From Phycisphaerales bacterium (GTDB taxonomy: Bacteria > Planctomycetota > Phycisphaerae > Phycisphaerales > UBA1924), in the NCBI GenBank assembly GCA_022072615.1, contig JAJVHS010000052.1, positions 1 through 64,000 of the forward strand: a DNA stretch of 64,000 nucleotides, written 5' to 3'. Made by a program: the position numbers and the translations under genes. The stretch's first letter is position 1. Every line of letters begins with the position of its first letter. Shown here in pieces: positions 17,490 to 26,041 of this stretch. The notes under the pieces are model-generated. The model ran no database searches, was not told the origin of the DNA, and saw only the letters and a program-made list of their open reading frames with translations.

Positions 17490-17861
17490 TCAGCGGCCCG
17501 CGGCCGCGAACTGCCCGCGCTCGACCTTGCGGAACCGGGCGTCCTTGCCCTTGTCGCGGATCTCGCGGATGAGGGCTGCGTAGAGCGTCGCCTGCGGCGT
17601 CTTGCCGCCCGGGCTCTTCCACAGCCCGGCCGCCGCCATGGCGTCGATCAGGTCCTTGGCGTTCATGGGCTTGCCGACCTTCGCCAGGACGATGGCAGCG
17701 GCGTCCAACGCGCTTCGGCGCTTGGGCTTGTCCGGGCTGACCGGCTTGCCCGGGCTCGCCTTGGAAGCGGCCGGTTTCGCAGCGGCTTTGGCCGGCTTGG
17801 TCGAGGCGGGTTTGCGGGTAGGGCTGGCCTGGGCTTTCTTCGGCGTCGTCTTCTTCGACAT
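17490..17861 (-). CDS. HARE-HTH (HB1/ASXL/restriction-endonuclease HTH) domain protein with basic Lys/Ala/Pro tail
   Basis: MSKKTTPKKAQASPTRKPASTKPAKAAAKPAAS... then RRSALDAAAIVLAKVGKPMNAKDLIDAMAAAGLWKSPGGKTPQATLYAALIREIRDKGKDARFRKVERGQFAA. Confidence 0.85.
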   Translation of the reverse strand: MSKKTTPKKAQASPTRKPASTKPAKAAAKPAASKASPGKPVSPDKPKRRSALDAAAIVLAKVGKPMNAKDLIDAMAAAGLWKSPGGKTPQATLYAALIREIRDKGKDARFRKVERGQFAAAGR

Positions 17862-18307
17862 GGCGTTCTCCTTCGAAGGGTGCGTGCCCGCCGCACAGCG
17901 CGGCGGGTGACACATGACGCCCAGCCACCGGCGGGATTGGAAGGCGGCGTGCCAGGAAATCTGTCCCGTGCCCGGGTCCAAGGGAGTTGCCTTGGTCGCC
18001 CCGGGGTTTGCCCACGACCGCCGCGCCCCGCCGGACCCCGGCGCAAGGCCACCCAACCTGCCGCTCGCGAACACGGGCCAACGTGGGCCAACTGGGGGCG
18101 AAGAGGCGCGGGTTCGGGAAGCCCGGGTTCCGGGCTTGCCCGCCCAGCCAAGGTTGATCCCTTGGTGTCGGCGCGGGGGTGCGCCGCGGGGGCGTGACAC
18201 CCGCGCCGTGACACCACCACGCGGCGCTTCCGGGGCGCTTTGGGAAGTCTGACACCCGCCCGCGGGATCGCCGGATCCGTCGAAGAACGTCGGAGTTTTT
18301 CGGGATT

Positions 18308-18376
18308 TGGCGAGCGGGAGCGAACGTGCCGAGTCCGCTTTACGAAAGCATCGCTCTACCGCTGAGCTAAGGTGGC
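18308..18376 (-). tRNA. Truncated/degenerate tRNA-Thr(CGU)-like sequence
   Basis: Minus strand GCCACCTTAGCTCAGCGGTAGAGCGATGCTTTCGTAAAGCGGACTCGGCACGTTCGCTC: good acceptor 5' half, D-arm and anticodon arm with CGT, but no matching 3' acceptor (AGGTGGC) or clean T-stem. Confidence 0.5.
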
Positions 18377-18596
18377 ACGCCGGCTCGGGCGTGCCCGAGC
18401 GGGACCACAAGTATCGGAGGGGTCGGGCCGAGAATCCACCTCCGATCGCCAAGTGGCCGTTGGACCCGGCTCGGTCGGCCGGCCCGTCGCCCTGCGGGGG
18501 GGGGGGTATGACCAGCGCTCGGGCGCGAGCGGACGGGGGTGAGCGTGCGGGCGTTCGCGCGGGGTCACGAGCACGCGAACGGGCCCGGTCACGGGG

Positions 18597-18900
18597 TTGC
18601 TCGGATCACGGGTCGCCGGGCAGAACGCCCGGTGGCTCGACCGCGACGCCAAGCGGATGTGGAACAAGGTGGTCGAGCACATCGTCGCCTGCGAACTTGC
18701 CGCCAACATCGACGCCCCCTTGGTGGCGAGGTACGGCGGAGCGTGGTCGAGCTCGAAGCGGGCCGAGGAGTTTTTGAACGCCCACGGTGAGACGTCCACC
18801 GTCAGGTCGCTGGTCTCAGGCCGGTCCGTGGTGGTGCAGTGGCCGCACGCGGCCCACGCGCTGCGGCTGGCTCATACAGCGATCCAGGACACCACCTTCT
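18597..18900 (+). pseudogene. Possible P27-like phage terminase small-subunit remnant
   Basis: NARWLDRDAKRMWNKVVEHIVACELAANIDAPLVARYGGAWSSSKRAEEFLNAHGE resembles P27 small terminase architecture; no convincing start and runs into repeats. Confidence 0.3.
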
Positions 18901-18928
18901 CAGGGCAGAAGGTGGTGGCACGGCACGG

Positions 18929-19128
18929 GATGCGGCCTCGGCTGGCTGGGAGGTGGTCTGCCGTGCACGGAGACCGCTCGTCGGTTCGCACGGGCAGAGG
19001 GGCTGGCCGCCCCTCTGCAACTCCCCGCTCGAAGGCAAGAGTCAGGGCATCACCTTTCTCAAAGCAGAAAGGTGATGGCACGGCACGGGACTGGCCTGCA
19101 AATCGCTGTGAACGTGATGCCACCTGCC
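18929..19128. repeat. Repeat A copy 1 (~200 bp, several stem-loops)
   Basis: Near-identical to 20081-20286; contains CACGGAGACCGCTCGTCGGTTCGCACGGGCAGAGGGGCTGGCCGCCCCTCTGCAACTCCCCGCTCGAAGGCAAGAGTCAG. Confidence 0.9.
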
Positions 19129-19233
19129 TCCTCGTCCGGCAGCTGGTCAGGGCCTGCTCCACCGTGCTTCGCACCACCTCGTCGAGGTGGCTCCTCACCT
19201 GCTTCGTGTCCACCGGAGATCGGCAGGCTTACA

Positions 19234-19533
19234 TCACGTTATCTCGTCGAGTTCAGCCGAAGACAAATCCCGTACGTGCTCAGCGCTCCGCACAAAGCCT
19301 GCGACGTTCGTCCAACCCAAGCCGGCCAATCTGCTACGGTAAAGTTGAACAAAAACACGAACCGAACCATCTTTGCAGGGTTCAACCCAAGTTGATAGAG
19401 CGCATTGTCCGTCAGAGGTAATTACGATTTGTTCGGTGTGAGACGCATGATTTTGCAGATCACAAAAGGCGAGTAGTTTAAGACCAGCAATAGTATCAGA
19501 AATCAACCCAGCAGCGGACGGTACATCGCTCAT
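19234..19533 (-). CDS. Hypothetical small protein (99 aa)
   Basis: MSDVPSAAGLISDTIAGLKLLAFCDLQNHASHTEQIVITSDGQCALSTWVEPCKDGSVRVFVQLYRSRLAGLGWTNVAGFVRSAEHVRDLSSAELDEIT; sits between repeat A copy 1 and the REP block. Confidence 0.5.
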   Translation of the reverse strand: MSDVPSAAGLISDTIAGLKLLAFCDLQNHASHTEQIVITSDGQCALSTWVEPCKDGSVRVFVQLYRSRLAGLGWTNVAGFVRSAEHVRDLSSAELDEIT

Positions 19534-19611
19534 ATTACTCCCACCGTGTTCTGAGATCGATATGTGGATTGGGCTTTCCAGGACGCTGCGGACCGATGGA
19601 AATGCGAGGCG

Positions 19612-19873
19612 GCAGGTGGCACCGGGGTTCGTCCATCGCGTGGGGGTTTTCCCGCGCCGTGCCACCGAGGTCGCTTCGACCTCGGTGTTCTGGTGCTCGT
19701 ACGCGTCGGCACGGCAGGTGGCACCGGGGTCCGTCCATCGCATGGGGTCTTCCCGCGCCGTGCCACCGGATCGCTTTGATCCCGGTGTCCTGGGTGCTCG
19801 TGCGCGTCGGCACGCTCTTGTTCACACGAACTCCTTCCACCGTGTGCACACCTTCTCATCACCGAGCGGACGG
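19612..19873. repeat. REP/BIME-like block: two units with GGTGGCAC...GTGCCACC palindromes plus a RAYT 3' end
   Basis: Units at 19612-19712 and 19713-19873, related to 20997-21154; minus strand 19873-19822 encodes GNRPLGDEKVCTRWKEFV*. Confidence 0.8.
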
Positions 19874-20080
19874 TTGCCTTCGGATTCCTGCTCGCGACGA
19901 CCCACTCGAACCGAATCCCCGCTCGACCCGCGCCAGTTTACAGAAAGTCGGACCCGCACGGAACAGAATCCGCAGCCGGCCTGGCCGCCCGGGCATGATG
20001 GAATCACTGTTCGAATCGCCGAGCACCCCCTGAGCCGCCGAGCCCGGGTCGCACAGGGCCGATGGACGGCATCCCGACAC

Positions 20081-20286
20081 GGATGCGGCTTCGGCTGGCT
20101 GGAAGTTGGTGCCACCTGCCGTACACGGAGACCGCTCGTCGGTTCGCACGGGCAGAGGGGCTGGCCGCCCCTCTGCAACTCCCCGCTCGAAGGCAAGAGT
20201 CAGGACATCAGCTTTCTCAAAGCGGAAAGGTGATGGCACGGCACGGGACTGTTCTGCAAATCGCTGTGAACGTGATGCCACCTGCC
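20081..20286. repeat. Repeat A copy 2
   Basis: See 18929-19128. Confidence 0.9.
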
Positions 20287-20347
20287 GCGGCTTCAACAGG
20301 AGATATAGTTCGCGGCGTTGAGTGCCACCTGCCACTTGGAATGTGAT

Positions 20348-20977
20348 TCAATCAGAAGCGCTCGCGACGTTGCATGCCGCCCGGCCCTGCTTCTGGGAAT
20401 AGCCTCTACTCCACCATCTGGCCACAGCTCTTGCGGTCAGAACCGCGCACGTAGATACGAGCAACACACGACACCAATGAACTTCATAACTGATACTTTG
20501 ATACGCAGAGATATCGTCGTGAACTGCCCATGATCGCTTCTCGACTAGGTGCCAGCCTCTAGGCATAGCGGATTGGCTGGCGATCTCCGAATTCCTCGCC
20601 ACCGCGTTGTCCAAGAGTGGTCGCATCGATTCCGGTATCGGCCCGATTACGACATCTGCAAAGTTAAGCCATGCTCGCTCCAACTCGGTCTCACTGGTGG
20701 TGCGAAACTTGCCATAAGATCCTCCAAAGTACTGTCGGTTTATACTACAACCTTCTCTAATCATATCGGCATTTCTACACCAAAGGACACGCGACGAAGG
20801 GTCTAGCATTACGAGTCCCGACTTCGGGAGCTCAATATAAGTAGTGTCTAACATAATGAACAATAGTGCCACTGCAGCCAACGCAAAGCAGATGATCCAT
20901 ATGCTCGTGCGAAATAATTGTGTGACCCGCTCCCTAGCCATCCCCATGTCGATCTCCGTCTTCTTCATCATTTGCAT
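20348..20977 (-). CDS. Hypothetical membrane protein (209 aa, two TM helices)
   Basis: MQMMKKTEIDMGMARERVTQLFRTSIWIICFALAAVALLFIMLDTTYIEL...VHWCRVLLVSTCAVLTARAVARWW; AT-richer than its surroundings by eye. Confidence 0.6.
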   Translation of the reverse strand: MQMMKKTEIDMGMARERVTQLFRTSIWIICFALAAVALLFIMLDTTYIELPKSGLVMLDPSSRVLWCRNADMIREGCSINRQYFGGSYGKFRTTSETELERAWLNFADVVIGPIPESMRPLLDNAVARNSEIASQSAMPRGWHLVEKRSWAVHDDISAYQSISYEVHWCRVLLVSTCAVLTARAVARWWSRGYSQKQGRAACNVASASD

Positions 20978-20996
20978 CTTCGTCCCACTTAAAGGG

Positions 20997-21154
20997 CAGG
21001 TGGCACCGGGTTCGTCCGTCGCGTGGGGAGTCTTCCTGCGCCGTGCCACCGGGATCGCTTCGATTCCGGTGTCCTGGTGCTCGTGCGCGTCGGCATGCTC
21101 TTGTTCACACGAACTCCTTCCACCGTGTGCACACCTTCTCATCACCGAGCGGAA
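20997..21154. repeat. REP/BIME-like unit, third copy
   Basis: Matches 19713-19873 over about 155 bp. Confidence 0.8.
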
Positions 21155-21283
21155 GGTTGCGCTCGACCTTCTGCTGGCGCACGCCCATCCACCACCGCAC
21201 GCTCGACCATCTCCAAGCCTCGGGACGCTCGACCAGGCCGCGTTCCAGCGGTTCTTGATGAGTGTACCGGATCTCGCGGTATG
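21105..21283 (-). pseudogene. C-terminal fragment of a REP-associated tyrosine transposase (RAYT, Y1 family)
   Basis: Minus-strand YREIRYTHQEPLERGLVERPEAWRWSSVRWWMGVRQQKVERNLPLGDEKVCTRWKEFV*; (I/Y)xxNPxxxGLVxxPExWxWSS is the classic RAYT tail. Confidence 0.75.
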
Positions 21284-21470
21284 GCTCGGCGGTGCTCGGT
21301 CGATGGGGGAGGAGGGGGCCCGATTCCCTGGGGCTGGCGCCCCAGGCTTCAGTCTGTGGCCGCTTCGCGGCCGAGGATGGAGGATGCGGCAGGTGACGCC
21401 TGAGGGGGTGTGGAGCGGGAGGAAAAGTTCAAAGTTCAAATGGCAAAGTTCAAATAGAAGAACGAGTAGG

Positions 21471-21589
21471 CACTGACCTCGTCGCCGAGCCTCCGAGGTC
21501 AGTGGCACGGGAGGAAAAGTTCAAATGGAGGCAGGCGGGCTGGCGGCACTGACCTCGTCGCCGAGCCTCCGAGGTCAGTGGCACGGGGA
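21471..21589. repeat. Two copies of a palindromic unit CACTGACCTCGTCGCCGAGCCTCCGAGGTCAGTGGCACGG
   Basis: Copies at 21471-21510 and 21547-21586; each folds CACTGACCTCG/CGAGGTCAGTG. Confidence 0.85.
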
Positions 21590-21596
21590 GCGGCGT

Positions 21597-23339
21597 TCAG
21601 CGGTTCGACAGGAGGCGCGAGATTTTGGTGGTGATGACCGGCGAGCCCTGGTCGTTGAGCACGCGGTTGATGCCGCTGTTGGGTTTCCCGTTGAGGCGGA
21701 CGGCGATCATGTTGCGGAGGCGCACGCCCGGCGCGTCGGGGGCTTCGATGGCTCGGTCGGCGATGATGGGCGCGTCCCAGAAGACGCAGTAGACGCCGAG
21801 GCCGGCGGCGTCGTGTTCCTTCACGTGGTCGGCGACCTTGTACGAGGCGTAGCCGCGGACCGGGCCGTTCATCCAGGCGTCCTGCGACGGCGGGTCGTAG
21901 GGCATTTCCGACTGGTAGAAGTAGACGCGACCGCGTTCGCCGAGCCAGAGTGTCTGGTACTCGTGGCAGTGCTCGACGAAGAGCCCGTACATGGTGACGT
22001 CGTCGCCGTGGACGATGAGGCCGTTCTCGTTGCGATTGGAGTCCCACTCGGCGCCGGCGCCGTGGTCGGCTCGCCAGAGCCAGAGGTTGTCGCCGACGAC
22101 GTGGGAGGAGTGGATGGTGACGAAGGCTCGGCAGCGGCCGTTGGCGGCGCCGCCGGCTCGGCAGAAGAGGTCGTGCAGGAAGGTCGGGTCCTTCGAGTGG
22201 TCGTTGCGGGAGCCGGGCTGACCGACTTCGACGAGCGTGGGCGATACCTCGTCGCGGGCCTCGATCAGCAGGCCGCCGACCTTGAGCCCGTCGACGTCGG
22301 CGAGGCTGAGCACGACGTTGCCCGCGGCGGCGACAAGTGTCGGGTAGCCGAGCCCGAGGACCACGGTCTGCGGCCGCGTCACGCGCAGGGGCGCGTCGAT
22401 CGAGTAGATCCCGGGGGTGAAGAGCAGGTGCCGGCCGGCGTCGAGCGCGGCGTTGATGGTGGCGGCGCTGTCGCGGTCGGGGCGCGCGATGTGGAAGCGG
22501 TCGATCGGGATGCGGTCGCCGGATGCGGGGCCGCCCTGCCAGGAAACGCCGGCTCGGTCGGTCGCCAGGTCGGGCACCATGACGAAGTAGCGGTCGTTAT
22601 CGAGCACGAGGAAGGGTTTCTCTCGCACCAGCGGCGTGCGGTCGATGACGGTGTAGGGATGGTCGGGCCAGTGTCCCTGCGGCGGGCTGCTGGTCCCGAC
22701 AAAGACCATGTTCCAGTTGCCGCCCTGCCAGCGGCCCCAGTCGGCGTTGCGCGAGAACCACTGCTGCTGCGAGCCGGAGTTGATGGTGCCGTCGATGACG
22801 GAATCGGCGAGGAAGCCGCCGCTCGACCAGCCGCCGTCCCAGAGGTTGACGCTGCCCTTGACATGAACGCGGCGCAGGGCGGAGGCCTGCGAGACCGCCC
22901 AGGTGATCGGTTCATCGGCCCGGGCGGGGGCGATGGCGAGGTTCTCGACGCACCGCCAGAAGTTGCACGTCGCGTTGCGGTTGCGCATCCAGGCGGCGCG
23001 TGACTCGAGCACGCCGTCGATCTGCGTGTCATCGGGATGGAGGCCCAGCCCCGCGACCTGGGTGTAGAAGCCGACAGGGATGGTGAGCGAGTGGCGACCG
23101 GGCCTGAGCAGGATGGCGTGCCGTCCGGGCCCGAACTGGGCTTTTTCCTGCTGGGCGAAGATCGCGTCGATCTGTGCCTGGGCGGTGGGGGAGCCGGGTT
23201 CGATGACGAGGACGTTTGGCCCGAAATCGGGCTGGGCGGCGAGGGCGGAGGTTGCCGCGGCGACGATCGCGGACGCGACCAGCGGGGCGGTCGCGCGGTG
23301 GGGTCTGTTGTGGTCTGAATGTCCGCGTGGCGTCTGCAT
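21597..23339 (-). CDS. Secreted right-handed beta-helix (pectate-lyase-fold/GH55-like) protein
   Basis: Signal peptide then parallel-helix-like repeats (LRPGRHSLTIPVGFYTQVAGLGLHPDDTQIDG, GRHLLFTPGIYSIDAPLRVTRPQTVVLGLGYPTLVAA). Confidence 0.65.
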   Translation of the reverse strand: MQTPRGHSDHNRPHRATAPLVASAIVAAATSALAAQPDFGPNVLVIEPGSPTAQAQIDAIFAQQEKAQFGPGRHAILLRPGRHSLTIPVGFYTQVAGLGLHPDDTQIDGVLESRAAWMRNRNATCNFWRCVENLAIAPARADEPITWAVSQASALRRVHVKGSVNLWDGGWSSGGFLADSVIDGTINSGSQQQWFSRNADWGRWQGGNWNMVFVGTSSPPQGHWPDHPYTVIDRTPLVREKPFLVLDNDRYFVMVPDLATDRAGVSWQGGPASGDRIPIDRFHIARPDRDSAATINAALDAGRHLLFTPGIYSIDAPLRVTRPQTVVLGLGYPTLVAAAGNVVLSLADVDGLKVGGLLIEARDEVSPTLVEVGQPGSRNDHSKDPTFLHDLFCRAGGAANGRCRAFVTIHSSHVVGDNLWLWRADHGAGAEWDSNRNENGLIVHGDDVTMYGLFVEHCHEYQTLWLGERGRVYFYQSEMPYDPPSQDAWMNGPVRGYASYKVADHVKEHDAAGLGVYCVFWDAPIIADRAIEAPDAPGVRLRNMIAVRLNGKPNSGINRVLNDQGSPVITTKISRLLSNR

Positions 23340-23662
23340 GCGCAGGCGAGTGTACTCCCGGCGGTCGAGCGGGAATGTGCGGGCGCGATGGCACCGCGCC
23401 CGCGCGGCTTGCGCACGGCGGCGAGGCGATTCTCCGAGCGAGCGCCCCGGAAGCGCACGCCGCGGAGCACGGTTGTTTCCGGTCCTGTTCGCGACCCCTC
23501 ACAAGACCCGGCGAAGCTCGAAACGGCGTGGACGCGCTGGATCGCGCGGGCACGTCAATCGCTTCATGCGAACATCGCGTGCGTCGGGGCCAGCAAAACC
23601 CGAAATTTCCGGCTGGTCGGGGGAAAGGTCGCGGAGGGGCGCTGAGTTGAACACCGCGACCG

Positions 23663-24331
23663 TCAGGGCTTGCCTGGCTCGGGTTTGCTTGGCTCGGTTT
23701 TGGCGGGCTCGGATTTGGCTGGCTCGGGCGTGGTCGTGGGCGGGGGGGACTTGAGCCTCCCGAGCAGTTCATCGAGCCGCCGGGCGACGAGGGTCGAGGT
23801 CGCGTCGTCCTTGGGAGCTTCGATGGAGCCGGAGAGCTCGGCGGGGCCGAGGCGGTCGGCGAAGCCCGGGGTCGATCCGAGGAAACGCAGCGTGGCGCCG
23901 CGCATGTCGCCCGCGAAGGTGGCGTCGCCGGGGTCGGAATCGGGAAGCAGGAACCCGCCGCCGCCGTACATGCCGATCTGCCCGCGGGAGATGATGACGA
24001 GCCTCACCGCCACCGAGCAGGCGGTGTGATCGATCGGGGTCTCGCCGGCTTCGGGCGAGATGAACAGGTGAACGTGCAGGATCTGCCCGGACGAGTCGTT
24101 GAGGGGGGCGCCGAGCGCGAGCACTTCCCTCGGGAGGTCGGTGAGGTAGATGTCGGCGGTGTTCTTGTCGAGGGACGAGTAGGCCCGGAGCGTGGGGAGC
24201 AGTTGCAGGTCGAACTGGTTGTTGACCGATCGGGCGGTGATGGGACCGGCTCCGGTCAGGCCGCACCCGCCGAGGGCGAGGCCGAGCACCGCCATCCCGC
24301 ACCACGCCGCAAGGCAAAGGAGAGTCTTCAT
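23663..24331 (-). CDS. Hypothetical lipoprotein with Pro/Glu/Lys-repeat C-terminus
   Basis: Lipobox LALGGC; tail TTTPEPAKSEPAKTEPSKPEPGKP. Confidence 0.7.
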   Translation of the reverse strand: MKTLLCLAAWCGMAVLGLALGGCGLTGAGPITARSVNNQFDLQLLPTLRAYSSLDKNTADIYLTDLPREVLALGAPLNDSSGQILHVHLFISPEAGETPIDHTACSVAVRLVIISRGQIGMYGGGGFLLPDSDPGDATFAGDMRGATLRFLGSTPGFADRLGPAELSGSIEAPKDDATSTLVARRLDELLGRLKSPPPTTTPEPAKSEPAKTEPSKPEPGKP

Positions 24332-24583
24332 CGTGGATCTAGCAACGGTCCAGAACAGCAGGAATGCCAGCGAACGCCACGGTCGAGCATACCGCGGTTG
24401 TGCGGGCGGGGCGACCCGGGGCGTTCATATCCCGTTCGTGGGGGTCAGGAGGCCCGAGAACACGAGCGGAACGCGGCGCGGGGTTTCGCGTACCATGAAT
24501 GAGACCGTCGGGGGTTTCGCCGGTATAGATCGTGCTGCCACCGCTGGAACAGCGGGCCCGCGCGGCGCGAGGAGGCGGTTTGC

Positions 24584-25993
24584 ATGAACGCTGATCGTGC
24601 GATGTTCGGACGCCTGGGTCTTGTCGTTGCCGCGGTGTGCGGAACGTCCTCGACGCTGCTGGCGCAGGGGCCGCAGGCCCAGGTGATCCCGATGCCCGGT
24701 CGGACGGCTCAACCGGCGGTGCATCCGCCGACGATTCCGACGCGTCCGCAGCCGAGGCTGATCCTGGAGCCGGGCAAGCCGTGGGTGTACACGACGGTGC
24801 CGCAGCCGCTGGGGACGGTGCCGGTGGTGATCACCAGGGCGCCGCGACAGCACTCCCCGCAGTATCCCGGCTCTCCGTCTGGGTACCCGGCCTTTGAGCG
24901 GCCGTTCCGGACGGGCGGCGGCCTCGGCGGCGTTCCCGCCAAGTTTCCCAACGTGCTGAGCCGGTCGCCGTCGTACGTGAAGGAGACCTTCGGGCCGGTG
25001 CTGCCCAACCGCGGTCATCACGGCGGCGGGCCGTGGAGTTCGCCGGTCGAGACGCGTCCGCACTGGAACCGGGTCGGCGACACGCGGTCGATGATCGGTC
25101 CGTCGGGCGTGGTGTATTCGACGAACGGATCGTCGGTGACGGCGGGGGGCGCGGCGGTCTCGTCGGGACGGACGTACAGCGAGGGCAGTTCGTTCTCGGC
25201 GGACATCGACCTGGGGAACGTGCAGGTGCACATCGGGTCGCGGCCGCCGATCTGGCCCGCGTCGGGATCGTCGATCTGGGGGACGTACTGCTTTGACAGG
25301 CCCGACTGGAACGGCGGCGGTGGAGGCGGGACGGGCTGGTGCGGCACCAAGCCGCCGTGCTGGGACCCGTGCCGGCCGGTGTGCCCGCCGACGTGGGACA
25401 ACGGCTGGTGGACGTGGTACGACTCGGTGGGGTACTACGGGCCGGTGTACGGCACCAGCTGGATCAACTACGACCCGGCGCTGTTCTACCCGCCGTCGGT
25501 GACGGACCCCGCGCCGGCGGCCGATGCGTCGGCGGCGCAGCCCAGCGAACTCGACCAGCTCGTCGGCTTCGCGACGGCGCTGATGGTGGATGGCCGTTAC
25601 GGCGACGCGGCCAAGGCGCTGCGTGATTACATGCGCCGGGAGCCGACCGATGCGGGCGCGGGCCGGTGGCTCGCGATGGCGCTGCTGGCCCAGCGGAAGA
25701 CCAAGGACGCGGTGTACGAGTTCCTGCGCGCGTACGAATCGAGCGGCGCGCTGTCGGACCTGCCCCTCGAGTACGAGGCGATGGGGTTCGACCGGTCGGA
25801 TCTGCGCCGGATGTCGGGCCCGTTGATCACGTACGCGCGGGTGACGAAGTCGGCGGGCGCGTACCTGATGGCGTCTGTGATCATGGACGCCCGGGGGATG
25901 CAGGACCAGGCGAAGAAGCTGCTGACGGAAGCCCGGACGGCGGGGCTGGATGCGGGGCTTGCGGGCCGGGTTGAAGCGGGCTTCGCGAAGTAA
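24584..25993 (+). CDS. Secreted hypothetical protein with C-terminal TPR-like helices
   Basis: Signal peptide, Gly/Trp/Tyr-rich middle, then MVDGRYGDAAKALRDYMRREPTDAGAGRWLAMALLAQRKTKDAVYEFLRAYE. Confidence 0.7.
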   Translation: MNADRAMFGRLGLVVAAVCGTSSTLLAQGPQAQVIPMPGRTAQPAVHPPTIPTRPQPRLILEPGKPWVYTTVPQPLGTVPVVITRAPRQHSPQYPGSPSGYPAFERPFRTGGGLGGVPAKFPNVLSRSPSYVKETFGPVLPNRGHHGGGPWSSPVETRPHWNRVGDTRSMIGPSGVVYSTNGSSVTAGGAAVSSGRTYSEGSSFSADIDLGNVQVHIGSRPPIWPASGSSIWGTYCFDRPDWNGGGGGGTGWCGTKPPCWDPCRPVCPPTWDNGWWTWYDSVGYYGPVYGTSWINYDPALFYPPSVTDPAPAADASAAQPSELDQLVGFATALMVDGRYGDAAKALRDYMRREPTDAGAGRWLAMALLAQRKTKDAVYEFLRAYESSGALSDLPLEYEAMGFDRSDLRRMSGPLITYARVTKSAGAYLMASVIMDARGMQDQAKKLLTEARTAGLDAGLAGRVEAGFAK

Positions 25994-26041
25994 GCGGCGA
26001 GTGCGTCGCGTGTCCTCGGGACGTGGCGCCGCGCCTCAATC

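Noticed and set aside
17880-18300. Overlapping ORFs on both strands upstream of the HARE-HTH gene
   Set aside because: Extremely GC-rich, low-complexity Arg/Pro/Gly translations with no start context or domain; likely noncoding.
18496-18506. G11 homopolymer as a phase-variation tract
   Set aside because: No convincing gene spans it, and long G runs are also prone to sequencing error.
18929-21154. Repeats considered as a CRISPR array
   Set aside because: Only 2-3 copies of 100-200 bp, irregular spacing, coding cargo between them and no cas genes; REP/RAYT explanation fits better.
19612-21154. Cassette-like units considered as an integron (attC array)
   Set aside because: No integron integrase visible and repeats carry RAYT coding sequence and GGTGGCAC palindromes instead of attC-type R'/R'' boxes.
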